Shown one piece after another: positions 8,238-16,465 of a stretch of DNA of 55,468 nt (position 1 is its first letter; every line of letters begins with the position of its first letter). The translations under genes were made by a program, and so were the position numbers. The DNA is from Myxococcota bacterium. GTDB lineage: Bacteria > Myxococcota_A > UBA9160 > SMWR01. The DNA lies in contig JBCCEW010000033.1 in the NCBI GenBank assembly GCA_039030075.1, forward strand, positions 1 to 55,468, read 5' to 3'. The notes under the pieces are model-generated. The model saw only the letters and a program-made list of their open reading frames with translations. It did not search any database and was not told the DNA's origin.

Positions 8238-9287
8238 TCACGCCGCGCGCCTGCCGCGCACCGTGTCGGCCAGCTCGTAGAGCAGCGACTGGGTGTCGTC
8301 CCAGCCCAGGCACGCGTCGGTCATCGACTGGCCGTAGGTCAGCGGACGCGCCCTCCAATCCTGCCGCCCTGGCTCGAGATGACTCTCGAGCATCACGCCC
8401 AGGAGCGCCTGTTGGCCCGCGCGGAACTGGCCGATCACCTCCCGGCAGACACCGGGCTGGCGCTCGTGGTCCTTCCCCGAGTTGTCGTGGGAGCAGTCCA
8501 CCAGGACGCCCCGGGCGCTCGGGAGCTTTTCGGCGGCAGCCGCCACGTCGCTGGCGCTGTAGTTGGTCCGGCCCCCTCCGCCGCGGAGCACTACGTGACC
8601 GTCCGTGTTGCCGCGGGTCTTGATGACGGCCGTGGCCCCGCCGCCGGTCACGCCGAGGAAGCTGTGCCGGGCGGCCGCCGCCTGCAGCGCGTCGAGGGCC
8701 ACCTGAAGTCCGCCATCGGTGCCGTTCTTGAAGCCGACGGGCATCGAGAGGCCGCTCGCCATCTGTCGGTGTGGCTGACTCTCGGTAGTCCGCGCGCCGA
8801 TCGCGGCCCAGGAGATGAGGTCGCCGATGTACTGGGGCGTGACCGGGTCCAGGAACTCGCTCGCGCAGGGCAGCCCCAGCGCGTGGATGTCGAGCAGGAT
8901 CTGGCGTGCCAGCGCGAGCCCGGCCGGGATGTCGCAGCTGTCGTCGAGGTGGGGGTCGTTGATCAGCCCCTTCCAGCCCACCGTGGTGCGCGGCTTCTCG
9001 AAGTAGGCCCGCATCAGGATCACCAGCTGATCGCGCGTCTCCCCGGCTACCCGCGCGAGCCGCGACGCGAACTCGAGCGCGGCGTCGCGGTCGTGGAGCG
9101 AGCACGGCCCCACGATCACGGCCAGCCGCTGTCGATCGCGCCCGTGCAGGAGGTCGCGCAGGGCTTGGCGGGTCTGGGTGACGAGCGCCGCAGCCGGCTC
9201 CGGGATCGGATGCGCCTGCTTCACGTCGTCCGGGGAGACCAGCGTCCGGATCTCCACCAGGTTCCGGTCTTCGAGGGGTTCGGTCAT
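8238..9287 (-). CDS. aroG: 3-deoxy-7-phosphoheptulonate (DAHP) synthase, class I
   Basis: 349 aa from the ATG at 9287 (AGGAG about 8 nt upstream). It condenses phosphoenolpyruvate with erythrose 4-phosphate, the first step of the shikimate pathway. Class I AroF/G/H signatures are clear: GPCSLHD, KPRTTVGWKGL, ASEFLDP, GARTTESQPHRQMASGL, PVGFKNGTDG, and near the end DCSHDNSGK. Normal length for the family. A further in-frame extension to 9353 runs into the attenuator and is not translated. Expression is evidently controlled by the aromatic-residue leader peptide and terminator immediately upstream. Feedback regulation by a particular amino acid cannot be assigned. Confidence 0.92.
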   Translation of the reverse strand: MTEPLEDRNLVEIRTLVSPDDVKQAHPIPEPAAALVTQTRQALRDLLHGRDRQRLAVIVGPCSLHDRDAALEFASRLARVAGETRDQLVILMRAYFEKPRTTVGWKGLINDPHLDDSCDIPAGLALARQILLDIHALGLPCASEFLDPVTPQYIGDLISWAAIGARTTESQPHRQMASGLSMPVGFKNGTDGGLQVALDALQAAAARHSFLGVTGGGATAVIKTRGNTDGHVVLRGGGGRTNYSASDVAAAAEKLPSARGVLVDCSHDNSGKDHERQPGVCREVIGQFRAGQQALLGVMLESHLEPGRQDWRARPLTYGQSMTDACLGWDDTQSLLYELADTVRGRRAA

Positions 9288-9351
9288 GGCTTTGGCTCCT
9301 GGCGCCCGCCGTCGCCGCGGGGCGGCAACGCATCGGGCGAATGCGCTGTAC

Positions 9352-9390
9352 ACAAAGAAAAAGCCCCGAGAGGCCGTGCTCTCGGGGCTT
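9352..9390 (-). terminator. Attenuator terminator of the DAHP synthase leader
   Basis: On the minus strand a perfect 12-bp stem (AAGCCCCGAGAG / CTCTCGGGGCTT, 6-nt loop) is followed by TTTCTTTG, so the RNA ends in CUUUUUCUUU. It lies 24 nt after the leader-peptide stop and about 65 nt before the DAHP synthase start. The 5' arm (9388-9378) can alternatively pair with GCTCTGGGGC at 9446-9437, just after the aromatic codons, with a single bulged base. That pairing would be an antiterminator. Confidence 0.88.
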
Positions 9391-9414
9391 GGGGATTCGC
9401 TCTTTCGTCAGGCT

Positions 9415-9537
9415 CTACCTGCCCGCGCGTCTCCCTGCCCCAGAGCGCCAATAGAAGCCCCAGGCAAAGAACGACCCGGCAAACCCGAAGAAGCGGGCGG
9501 CCGAATCACGCGTTGCGGTGTGAGTCTGCGGAGACAT
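9415..9537 (-). CDS. Aromatic-rich leader peptide (40 aa) controlling DAHP synthase
   Basis: ATG at 9537, TAG at 9417-9415, with a weak GGACGAG-like ribosome site immediately upstream. Residues 16-30 read FFGFAGSFFAWGFYW: six Phe, two Trp and one Tyr in fifteen residues. Placement just before a perfect intrinsic terminator and the first enzyme of aromatic amino acid synthesis is the textbook layout of ribosome-mediated attenuation. Low charged tRNA-Phe/Trp/Tyr should stall the ribosome and favour the alternative pairing. The peptide is a sensor rather than a functional protein. Confidence 0.85.
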   Translation of the reverse strand: MSPQTHTATRDSAARFFGFAGSFFAWGFYWRSGAGRRAGR

Positions 9538-9558
9538 CTCGTCCAGAGTGCCCCATCT

Positions 9559-9594
9559 GGCTCCGGGAGGGAAGCCCTCTTCCCACCCGGAGCC
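9559..9594. terminator. Long hairpin between esterase gene and aromatic leader
   Basis: GGCTCCGGG-A-GGGAAG and CTTCCC-A-CCCGGAGCC form a 15-bp stem with one A/A mismatch and a CCCT loop. It lies after the stop of the esterase gene (9632) and before the leader peptide. No T tract follows, so it may be an unconventional terminator or an RNA-stabilising structure. Two adjacent palindromes (9606-9619 and 9617-9630) add to this structured junction. Confidence 0.45.
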
Positions 9595-9631
9595 GTGAAT
9601 GATGTCCGCCCGTGGGCGGCCTCGAGGCCGG

Positions 9632-10798
9632 CTAGGGGACCGGGACGAAGTCCTCGACGATGTCCACCCAGCCCGGCTTCATGCGCACGAAATCCTCGGT
9701 CCACTCGTAGAGCGGGACGTCGTCCGCCTCGCCGATGTAGAAGAGGTCGGTCCCGAGGGCCGTGTGGCTGTCGTCCCCGCTGCGGATGAAGCGCTTGTAG
9801 CGCTCCGGATGCAGCGCGTTCACTTCGCCATGCAGCGGCACGATGATGTCGCGGTAGGCCTGCTGGGTCGGCACCTGGAGGAAGAAGCGGTTCGTCGCGT
9901 CTCCATCGGTGCTGTAGAAGGCCTCCTTCACCGTGCTGTCGTTGTCGAGGCGCCATTTCACGATCTCGGTGCCCTGGTTGTCCGCCGAGCAGTTGGTGCA
10001 GCTGCCCGGGTAGAACTGCTCGAACTGCCAGTCGGCCGCGCGCGCGGCGATCCCGGCCGTGTCGTTCGGGTTGATCGCGATCGGTCCCGCATCGTTGAAG
10101 ACCCGCAGCCGCTTGTGGTTGCCGAAGATGAAGCGGGTCAGGAACGGCGCGAAGCCCGCCGCACCCACACCGCCCGCGCTGGCGCCAGACAACAGAACCG
10201 TCTGGGCGTAGGGGAACTCGTCCTTCGCCAGATCGAGGGCCGCCGTCAGGTTGCGCAGGCCGCGGTGGAAGCGGACCGGACCGAACGGGAAGTTCGGGTC
10301 GACGACGTCGTTGTCACCCGAGTGGACCGACCCGTCGCAGTAGGACACGAACATCACCGAGTAGTCGGCGAATGGGTTGTCGATCACCTCGGAGCCCGTG
10401 TCGAAGGAATCACCGAAGATCCCGGGGCTCACATCGCCCACGCTGTCCTCGGCGAGAATCGTGCAGAAGTAGAAGTCCTGCCAACACGCGCCGCCGCCGT
10501 TCAGGAAGATCAGCAGCTTGTACGGGTTCGCGGCCTTCGTGAACACCGTGAACGGCGTGCCGGCAATGCAGATCGGGCCGTCGCCGTTGTCGGTGTCGAA
10601 GGTGTGCTTCACGAAGCCGTTCGGCAGCGTCTCCGAGGTCGCCGGCGTGTAGTCGCCGATGTACTTCGTGACGCCCGCGAAGTGCAGCTCGAGCTTCGCG
10701 AAGAAATTCAGGCCCGGGCACTGAAGGCCCATCAGGGTGCAGCTCAGAAACAGCAGCGAAAGCACCGAGTACTTGCGCAGCTTCCGTTGGGTCCGCAT
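9632..10798 (-). CDS. Pectinacetylesterase/Notum-family secreted hydrolase
   Basis: 388 aa. An N-terminal signal (YSVLSLLFLSCTLMGLQC) is probably cleaved or lipidated, though neither cysteine sits in an ideal lipobox. The family signature is clear: LLIFLNGGGACW (about 95-106) forms the oxyanion region, VSYCDGSVHSGD follows, and the nucleophile elbow is SGASAGG (Ser207). The family (plant pectin acetylesterases and animal Notum) removes acyl groups from polysaccharides or lipidated proteins, so a carboxyl-ester hydrolase on the cell surface is likely. The terminal GDDSHTALGTDLFY probably supplies the catalytic His. It is last in a minus-strand run after two MFS genes and an SDR gene, with a 117-bp gap upstream. 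Confidence 0.8.
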   Translation of the reverse strand: MRTQRKLRKYSVLSLLFLSCTLMGLQCPGLNFFAKLELHFAGVTKYIGDYTPATSETLPNGFVKHTFDTDNGDGPICIAGTPFTVFTKAANPYKLLIFLNGGGACWQDFYFCTILAEDSVGDVSPGIFGDSFDTGSEVIDNPFADYSVMFVSYCDGSVHSGDNDVVDPNFPFGPVRFHRGLRNLTAALDLAKDEFPYAQTVLLSGASAGGVGAAGFAPFLTRFIFGNHKRLRVFNDAGPIAINPNDTAGIAARAADWQFEQFYPGSCTNCSADNQGTEIVKWRLDNDSTVKEAFYSTDGDATNRFFLQVPTQQAYRDIIVPLHGEVNALHPERYKRFIRSGDDSHTALGTDLFYIGEADDVPLYEWTEDFVRMKPGWVDIVEDFVPVP

Positions 10799-10829
10799 CG
10801 ATCCCTCCCCGCGACGGCTCGTCGCATAG

Positions 10830-10851
10830 CGCTCGCGGGGACACGCGAGCG
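10830..10851. other. Hairpin between SDR and esterase genes
   Basis: CGCTCGCG (10830-10837) and CGCGAGCG (10844-10851) form a perfect 8-bp inverted repeat with a 6-nt loop, 32 bp upstream of the esterase start. No T tract is present. It could be a terminator remnant, an operator or an RNA structure in the 5' leader. Confidence 0.35.
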
Positions 10852-10915
10852 TGGAGCGATCGTCTCACCCCGCGGACCGCGCGGTCAACGCCCCAGCGGG
10901 GCGCGGCGGGGCCGA

Positions 10916-11686
10916 TCAGCGCGCGATCAGGCCACCGTCGATGTTGACGGTCGCGCCGGTCATGAAGCTCCCGGCGTCGCTCGCCAGGAAGAGCGCCAGC
11001 CCGACGAGTTCGTCCGGATGGGCTGCCCGGGCCATCAGCGAGGCCTTGGCCATCTGGTCCTGAGCCTCGGGCGTGTTGTTGCGGACCATGTCGGTGTCGA
11101 TGGTGCCCGGCGCGATGGCGTTGATCCGGATCCCGTGGGGAGCCAGCTCGGCCGCGAGTGCGCGCGTGTAGGCCAGCAGCCCGGCCTTCCCCGCGGCGTA
11201 CATGTGGGTGTAGGCCGAGAACAGGTACGCCCCGACGCTCGAAACGTTGATGACCGAGGCGCAGGGGCTGGCCTTGAGCTCCTCGAGCGCCTCCTGGATC
11301 AGGAACACCGGCCCGCGCAGGTTGACCGCGAACGACTTCTCGAAGGCCTCGGCGGTCATCTGGCCGAAGGGCTGGGCCAACGCCAGGGCGGCGTTGTTGA
11401 CCAGGATATCGATGCGACCGAAGCGCTCGCGGGTCGCCGCCGCCAGGGCCGCACCCTGCTCGAGGTCGCCCATGTGGGTACCGACCGCCAGCGCCTCGCC
11501 ACCGATCGCTTCGATCTCCTTCACCACCTGCTCACAGGCGTCGGCCTTGCGGCTCGCGACCACCACCTTCGCGCCGGCATGGGCGAACCCGAGCGCGATC
11601 GAGCGTCCGATGCCGCGGCTCCCGCCCGTCACGATGGCCACCCGGTCGTCCAGGCGGAAGAGCTGTTCGTAGGCTTCGGCGTTCAC
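10916..11686 (-). CDS. SDR-family NAD(P)-dependent oxidoreductase
   Basis: 256 aa. The Rossmann nucleotide motif TGGSRGIG is at 20-27, NNAA at 97-100, catalytic Ser149/150 (INVSSVGAY) and Tyr163-x3-Lys167 (YAAGK). This is a classical short-chain dehydrogenase/reductase of FabG-like type. The ASRKAD after beta-2 favours NADP(H), as usual for Arg in that loop. It probably reduces or oxidises a hydroxy or keto group on a small acyl or lipid substrate. It follows the MFS gene with a 64-bp gap on the same strand and may share its transcript. Confidence 0.88.
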   Translation of the reverse strand: MNAEAYEQLFRLDDRVAIVTGGSRGIGRSIALGFAHAGAKVVVASRKADACEQVVKEIEAIGGEALAVGTHMGDLEQGAALAAATRERFGRIDILVNNAALALAQPFGQMTAEAFEKSFAVNLRGPVFLIQEALEELKASPCASVINVSSVGAYLFSAYTHMYAAGKAGLLAYTRALAAELAPHGIRINAIAPGTIDTDMVRNNTPEAQDQMAKASLMARAAHPDELVGLALFLASDAGSFMTGATVNIDGGLIAR

Positions 11687-11750
11687 GGGGCGTCCTCTCT
11701 CGGTACGGATTGGGGTTGGGCGATACGGCTGAGGGTTCGGGAACCGGGTT

Positions 11751-13079
11751 TCAGCTCGGAGGCGCTTGCGCGCGCACGAGATCGTCGCGGAACGAACGCG
11801 CCGCCCAGAAGTAGTGCAGCGCCGACCACAGCGCTCCTCCGGTCGCGACCCACAGCAAGGCGTAGCGCACCGAAAGCTGTCCGTACTCCGGGCGCAGCAG
11901 ATCGCTGAGCCAGCCCACCGCCTGCGGCCCCAGGCCCAGCCCGATCAGGTTCATGACGAAGAGCAGGATCGCTGCCACCAGCGCGCGCATCTCGGGGCGC
12001 GCGAGCCCCTGGGCCACCGCGAAGCTCGGGCCGAGGTACATGCTGCCCAGGAAGCTGGCGGGCAAGGCGAAGGCGAGTGCGACGTGGCCATCCGGCGAGA
12101 GGTACACACCGAATCCGAGCGGGACCGCCAGCAAGGTGCCGATGGCCGGCAGCCAGAGGTACCAGCGCGGATCACGCGGAGCGAGGCGGTCGCCGATCCA
12201 GCCGCCCAGGAAGGTGCCCAGGCCGCCGCCGATGAGACCGATCAGCGCCAGGTAGGTCCCGAGCTCGCCCTCGGAGAACCCGTGCACGCGGATGAAGTAG
12301 ACGGGCAGGAAGAGCCCGATGCCGTAGCCGTAGAACGCATGGAGCGCGGCGGCGAAGGACATGTGTCGAAACGACGCCAACGACGCCATGCGCTCGATCA
12401 CCGAGCGTAAGCTCGGCATCGCGGCGGGCGGCGCGCTGGGCGCCGCAACACCGCCGCGCGGCGGCTCGCGCAGCGTGAGCCGAACCACGACGGCGAGCAA
12501 TACACCGGGCAGCCCGACCACGAAGAACGCGGTGCGCCAGTCGAAGAACTCCTTCAGCCAGCCGCCCGCGAAGGTGCCGATCGCCGATCCGATCGGAATC
12601 CCGAGCGCGTAGATGCCCAAAGCCGTCGCGCGTCGCTCGGCGGGAAACAGGTCCGAGAGCAACGAGTGCGCCGGCGGCGAACACGCCGCCTCCCCCAGCC
12701 CGACACCCACGCGCGCCAGCGCGATCTCGAGGAAGCTGCGGGTCAAGCCCGTGACCGCCGTCATCGCGCTCCACACGAAGAGCCCGAGTGCGATGATCGA
12801 ACGCCGAACGCCGCGGTCGGCCCCGCGCGCAATGGGGATGCCGGCGAAGGTGTAGAAGATGGCGAACGCCAGGCCGCCGAGGAATCCGAGCTGGGTGTCG
12901 CTCAGGTCGAGATCTCGCCGGATCTCTTCCGCCAGGATGTTCAGGATCTGGCGATCGATGAAGTTGAAGATGTAGACGACGAGCAGGAGGCCCAGCGCAT
13001 ACCGGCGATAGGCGTCGCTGGGCTCCTCGGCCGGACGGGGGGCGCTCGCTTCCGGATCCGGCGCGGCGGGTGCGGTCAC
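11751..13079 (-). CDS. MFS transporter, spinster-like
   Basis: 442 aa, GTG start at 13079. Twelve hydrophobic segments follow a Pro/Ala-rich cytoplasmic N-tail. The start of TM1 (VVYIFNFIDRQILNILAEEI) and DLDLSDTQLGFLGGLAFAIFYT are characteristic of spinster-like MFS proteins, many of which move lysophospholipids, sphingoid or other lipophilic compounds. GADRGVRRS in loop 2-3 is the MFS motif. It is flanked by another MFS gene upstream (31 bp) and an SDR downstream. The substrate is unknown. Confidence 0.85.
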   Translation of the reverse strand: MTAPAAPDPEASAPRPAEEPSDAYRRYALGLLLVVYIFNFIDRQILNILAEEIRRDLDLSDTQLGFLGGLAFAIFYTFAGIPIARGADRGVRRSIIALGLFVWSAMTAVTGLTRSFLEIALARVGVGLGEAACSPPAHSLLSDLFPAERRATALGIYALGIPIGSAIGTFAGGWLKEFFDWRTAFFVVGLPGVLLAVVVRLTLREPPRGGVAAPSAPPAAMPSLRSVIERMASLASFRHMSFAAALHAFYGYGIGLFLPVYFIRVHGFSEGELGTYLALIGLIGGGLGTFLGGWIGDRLAPRDPRWYLWLPAIGTLLAVPLGFGVYLSPDGHVALAFALPASFLGSMYLGPSFAVAQGLARPEMRALVAAILLFVMNLIGLGLGPQAVGWLSDLLRPEYGQLSVRYALLWVATGGALWSALHYFWAARSFRDDLVRAQAPPS

Positions 13080-13110
13080 GGCCGCATGCTCCAGGGTCGA
13101 GCCCGTCGGG

Positions 13111-14352
13111 TCAAGCGGTGTTCGGCGCTGCGGCTGCGTCGCGGGCCACCCGCACCAGGGCTGCCCAGCTGAACGCCACGATGATGGTGACCCCGACGCC
13201 CATCACCGCGAGCGTCCCGCGCTCGCCGATGGCATCCGCCAGCCAGCCGATCGGGAGACCCACCAGCCCGAAGCCCGCGAAGGCCATCATGCTGAGGGCC
13301 ATCACCCGCCCCATGTACACGGGTGCCGTGGCGCGGATCAGCACCGCGCTGTTCAAGGTCTGGAATCCGCCCGAACACACGCCCAGCGCGAACGCCCCGG
13401 CCATCGCCACGGCGTAGCTGGGAACGAAGGCCAACGCGATCAGCGACAAGCCGAACCCCATCCCGAAGCTCGAGTAGAGCGCCCGGGCCTGCTCCGAATC
13501 GGCGAAGCGCGCGACCGCAATCGAGGTGAGCAGGCCCCCGACCGCGGAACTTCCCATCAGCCAACCGATCGCTTCGGCTTCGCGGCCCAGGGCGTTCTCG
13601 ACCAGGCCGGGCATCACGGTCACGTACGGGAAGCCCGCCATGATCACGAGTACGAACATCCACATCAGCAGCCGCAGGTGTCGGTCGGCGTGGACGTAGC
13701 GGACGCCCTCGGCGATGTCGGTCCACACCGATCCGATCTCACCCGTGCGGCGGCGCGACTTCGGAAGCCCGATCAACATCAGCGCGGCCACCGCGTAGCA
13801 GGCGGCCATCGCCAGATAGGCTCCCGCCGCCCCGACCGCGGGCCAGGCGAGGAAGAGCCCGGCGAGCGCCGGCCCGCCGATGCGAGACGCGCTGTTCGCG
13901 ATCTGGGAGAGCGCCACCGCGTTGCCGCGGCGCTCTTCGGGGACCACGTCCACCACCAGGGCCTGGCGCGCGGGGCCGATGAACGCGAAGCACGCGCCCA
14001 TTCCGAAGCCCCCCGCGGCGAGGTGCCAGAGCGCGAGCATCCCTTCGGCGAGAAGCCAGGCCGTCAGGACGAAGATGGCGCTCGTGATCCCCTGCCCGAT
14101 CGCGATCACCCGGCGCTTCGGCCAGCGATCCGCATACGCGCCTCCCAGCGGCGTGAGCAGAAACATCGAGAGCGCCTGACCAAACACCACGGTGCCCACG
14201 GCGCGGTTCGTTCCCGCCAGGTCGAAGGCCACCACGCTGTTGACGACGGTGGACATGAAGAAGCCCAGGAACGAGCTGAACGAGCCCAGCCAGAGGATGC
14301 GGAAGTGGCGCAGAGAAAGCGCGGCGAAGGTCTGACCGAACCATTCGGGCAT
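13111..14352 (-). CDS. MFS transporter, EntS-like (MFS_3)
   Basis: 413 aa from ATG at 14352. An upstream in-frame extension to 14505 would overlap the divergent crotonase gene and lacks membrane character. MPEWFGQTFAALSLRHFRILWLGSFSSFLGFFMS and GGAYADRWPKRRVI match the EntS/MFS_3 group of proton-driven exporters, which includes enterobactin and macrolide efflux proteins. Twelve membrane segments are evident. It is divergently transcribed from the crotonase operon. The cargo may be a siderophore, drug or metabolite; nothing nearby decides this. Confidence 0.82.
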   Translation of the reverse strand: MPEWFGQTFAALSLRHFRILWLGSFSSFLGFFMSTVVNSVVAFDLAGTNRAVGTVVFGQALSMFLLTPLGGAYADRWPKRRVIAIGQGITSAIFVLTAWLLAEGMLALWHLAAGGFGMGACFAFIGPARQALVVDVVPEERRGNAVALSQIANSASRIGGPALAGLFLAWPAVGAAGAYLAMAACYAVAALMLIGLPKSRRRTGEIGSVWTDIAEGVRYVHADRHLRLLMWMFVLVIMAGFPYVTVMPGLVENALGREAEAIGWLMGSSAVGGLLTSIAVARFADSEQARALYSSFGMGFGLSLIALAFVPSYAVAMAGAFALGVCSGGFQTLNSAVLIRATAPVYMGRVMALSMMAFAGFGLVGLPIGWLADAIGERGTLAVMGVGVTIIVAFSWAALVRVARDAAAAPNTA

Positions 14353-14455
14353 CGGCGCACGATAGCCTGCGACCGGATGGGCGCCGGACGGCAGGCGGCG
14401 CCGGGATCGGGCTAGAGTGCGGCCGGGACCCCACCCCGCCCGAGGAGAAGCCGCC

Positions 14456-15226
14456 ATGGGAAAGATCCACGTCGATCGCGACGACCGAGGCGTCGTCACG
14501 GTCACCCTCGACTACGCCGAGAAGAAGAACGCCATCGACCAGGACATGTTCGAGGGACTGCTGGGCGTGTTCCGGGAAGCGACCGAGCGCGACGAAGACC
14601 GCGTCCTGGTGCTCACGGGCGCCAACGGCGAGTTCGCAGCGGGAGCCGACCTCTCGGGCCAGGGGCCGGGCCGCCACCAGCTGCGCATGATGGACTTCTA
14701 CGGTTCGGTCGGGTTGGCGCTTCACCACCTCCCGAAGCCGGCGATCGCGAAGGTGCGCGGGCTCGCCGTCGGCGCGGGTCTCAATCTCGCGCTCGGCTGC
14801 GACCTGATCGTCGCCAGCGACACGGCGCGCTTCTCCGAGATCTTCGCGCGACGGGGGCTCTCCCTCGACGTCGGTGGCTCCTGGCTGTTGCCCCGCCTGA
14901 TCGGCATGCACAAAGCGAAGGAGCTCGCGCTCTTCGCCGACATCGTCCCGGCCGAGGAAGCCGAGCGCATGGGCCTCGTGAATCGGGTGGTCCCGGACGC
15001 CGAACTGGACGCCTTCGTCGACGACTGGGCCGGGCGCCTCGCCTCGGGACCGCCGCTCGCGCTCGCGATGAACAAGAAGCTGCTGAACAACGCGTTCAAC
15101 TGCGGCCTGGCCGAAGCGCTCGACGCCGAAGGGCTCGCCCAGAGCGTCAACACGGCGAGCGAGGACACCAAGGAGGGCTTCGCCGCCTTCTTCGAGAAGC
15201 GGAAGCCGGTCTTCCGCGGTCGCTGA
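14456..15226 (+). CDS. Enoyl-CoA hydratase/isomerase (crotonase) family protein
   Basis: 256 aa from ATG at 14456, with GAGGAG 8-10 nt upstream, so the longer frame from 14417 is rejected. Oxyanion-hole segments are present: GEFAAGADLSG and RGLAVGAGLNLALGCDLIVASD. By alignment to rat enoyl-CoA hydratase, the position of catalytic Glu144 is occupied by Phe (EIFARRGLSLDVGGS) while Glu164 is kept (AKELALF). This pattern suggests an isomerase or other crotonase reaction rather than simple hydration. First gene of a five-gene plus-strand run with the DUF1214, sulfotransferase and acyl-CoA ligase genes. Confidence 0.85.
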   Translation: MGKIHVDRDDRGVVTVTLDYAEKKNAIDQDMFEGLLGVFREATERDEDRVLVLTGANGEFAAGADLSGQGPGRHQLRMMDFYGSVGLALHHLPKPAIAKVRGLAVGAGLNLALGCDLIVASDTARFSEIFARRGLSLDVGGSWLLPRLIGMHKAKELALFADIVPAEEAERMGLVNRVVPDAELDAFVDDWAGRLASGPPLALAMNKKLLNNAFNCGLAEALDAEGLAQSVNTASEDTKEGFAAFFEKRKPVFRGR

Positions 15227-15266
15227 GCGTTCGGCCGTTCCCTTTCAAAAGAGGCTTACTACCCCG

Positions 15267-16460
15267 ATGACCGAGAAATCACTCGAGCTTCTCGACGGCT
15301 CCGCCTGGGCCGATTTCTGTGAGCGCCTCGCCGGGCTGGGAGAGGCGATCCGGGGGGAGCCCTATCCGAACGACCCGCGCAGCCGGGCCGAGGGTTACCG
15401 CGCGCTCACCCGTTGGCTCATCTACGCGCTGCAACAGGAGGTCGAGGCCGGCGACCCGCGCTTCCCGGGCTTCGTGCGCCACCAGGATCCCTGGAACCAG
15501 TGGGGCGGTCCCAACCCCGACAACGTCTACCTGCGCGCGAACATCGACCCCACCAAGACCTATCGGGTGTGGTCCGAGGACACACGCGGCCTGCGCCAGG
15601 CGATCTTCTCGCTCCACGAGGGCGACATGCATCTCAACGAGTACGGCGTCTTCGGAGAGCGCTCCTTCAGCGACTTCGAGACCGGGCCGAACGGCGAGTT
15701 CGAGCTGTGGCTCACCCCCGACGCCCACCCGGCGATCGAGGGGAACTGCATCGGCCTGCACCCCGACGCCCGCATCTTCACCATTCGGCAGTACCTCGCC
15801 GACTGGCAGAACGACGCGGCGCCGAAGTTCCACATCGCCTGCGAGGAGACCGTCGGCAAGCCGCGCGGTCCCATCGATCCGACCCAGCTCGCCAGCGGTC
15901 TCGACCGTTCGATCCGCTGGGTCGAGGCCTCGATGGAGTACTGGCACCGCTACACCAGCCGGGCCTGGTCGCGCGGCGCACCGAACGAGGCCGGGCCAGC
16001 GCAGAGCGCGCCTGGAGGCGCCGACAACATCCTCTACGGCAACTGCTTCTGGCAGCTCCTCCCCGACGAGGTGCTGTTGCTCCAGGTCGAGCGACCCGAC
16101 GCCCAGTACTGGAGCTTCGTGTCGCACACCCTGCCCTGGCTCGAATCCGGCGAGTGGGACCGCCGCACCACCAGCCTCAACGACCAGCAGGTCCACGTCG
16201 ACGACGACGGCATCGTGCGCCTGGTGATCTCGCACGAGGATCCGGGGGTCCCGAACTGGATCGACACCGAGGGCCGCGCGCGCGGCATGCTCGTGTACCG
16301 CTGGGTATGGGCCGAGAACAACCCCCAGCCCGAAGTCCGCTTGCTGCGACGCAACCAGCTCCGCGAAGTGCTGCCGCCCGGTCATCCGGAGGTCTCGCCC
16401 CAGGAGCGTCGTCAGCGCCTCGCCGCCCGCGCCGAGGCCGCCTGGGATCGGTTCCGGTAG
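15267..16460 (+). CDS. DUF1214 domain-containing protein
   Basis: 397 aa, ATG at 15267 (AGAGG upstream). No signal peptide. The C-terminal half (ILYGNCFWQLLPDEVLLLQVERPDAQYWSFVSHTLPW through DPGVPNWIDTEGRARGMLVYRWVW) matches the DUF1214 fold found in many bacterial proteins of unknown role. The N-terminal half is aromatic-rich (RHQDPWNQWGGPNPDNVYLRANID). Homologues usually sit among fatty-acid or aromatic catabolism genes, as here. The 5-bp gap to the sulfotransferase gene indicates one transcript. Function not established. Confidence 0.75.
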   Translation: MTEKSLELLDGSAWADFCERLAGLGEAIRGEPYPNDPRSRAEGYRALTRWLIYALQQEVEAGDPRFPGFVRHQDPWNQWGGPNPDNVYLRANIDPTKTYRVWSEDTRGLRQAIFSLHEGDMHLNEYGVFGERSFSDFETGPNGEFELWLTPDAHPAIEGNCIGLHPDARIFTIRQYLADWQNDAAPKFHIACEETVGKPRGPIDPTQLASGLDRSIRWVEASMEYWHRYTSRAWSRGAPNEAGPAQSAPGGADNILYGNCFWQLLPDEVLLLQVERPDAQYWSFVSHTLPWLESGEWDRRTTSLNDQQVHVDDDGIVRLVISHEDPGVPNWIDTEGRARGMLVYRWVWAENNPQPEVRLLRRNQLREVLPPGHPEVSPQERRQRLAARAEAAWDRFR

Positions 16461-16465
16461 GCACG

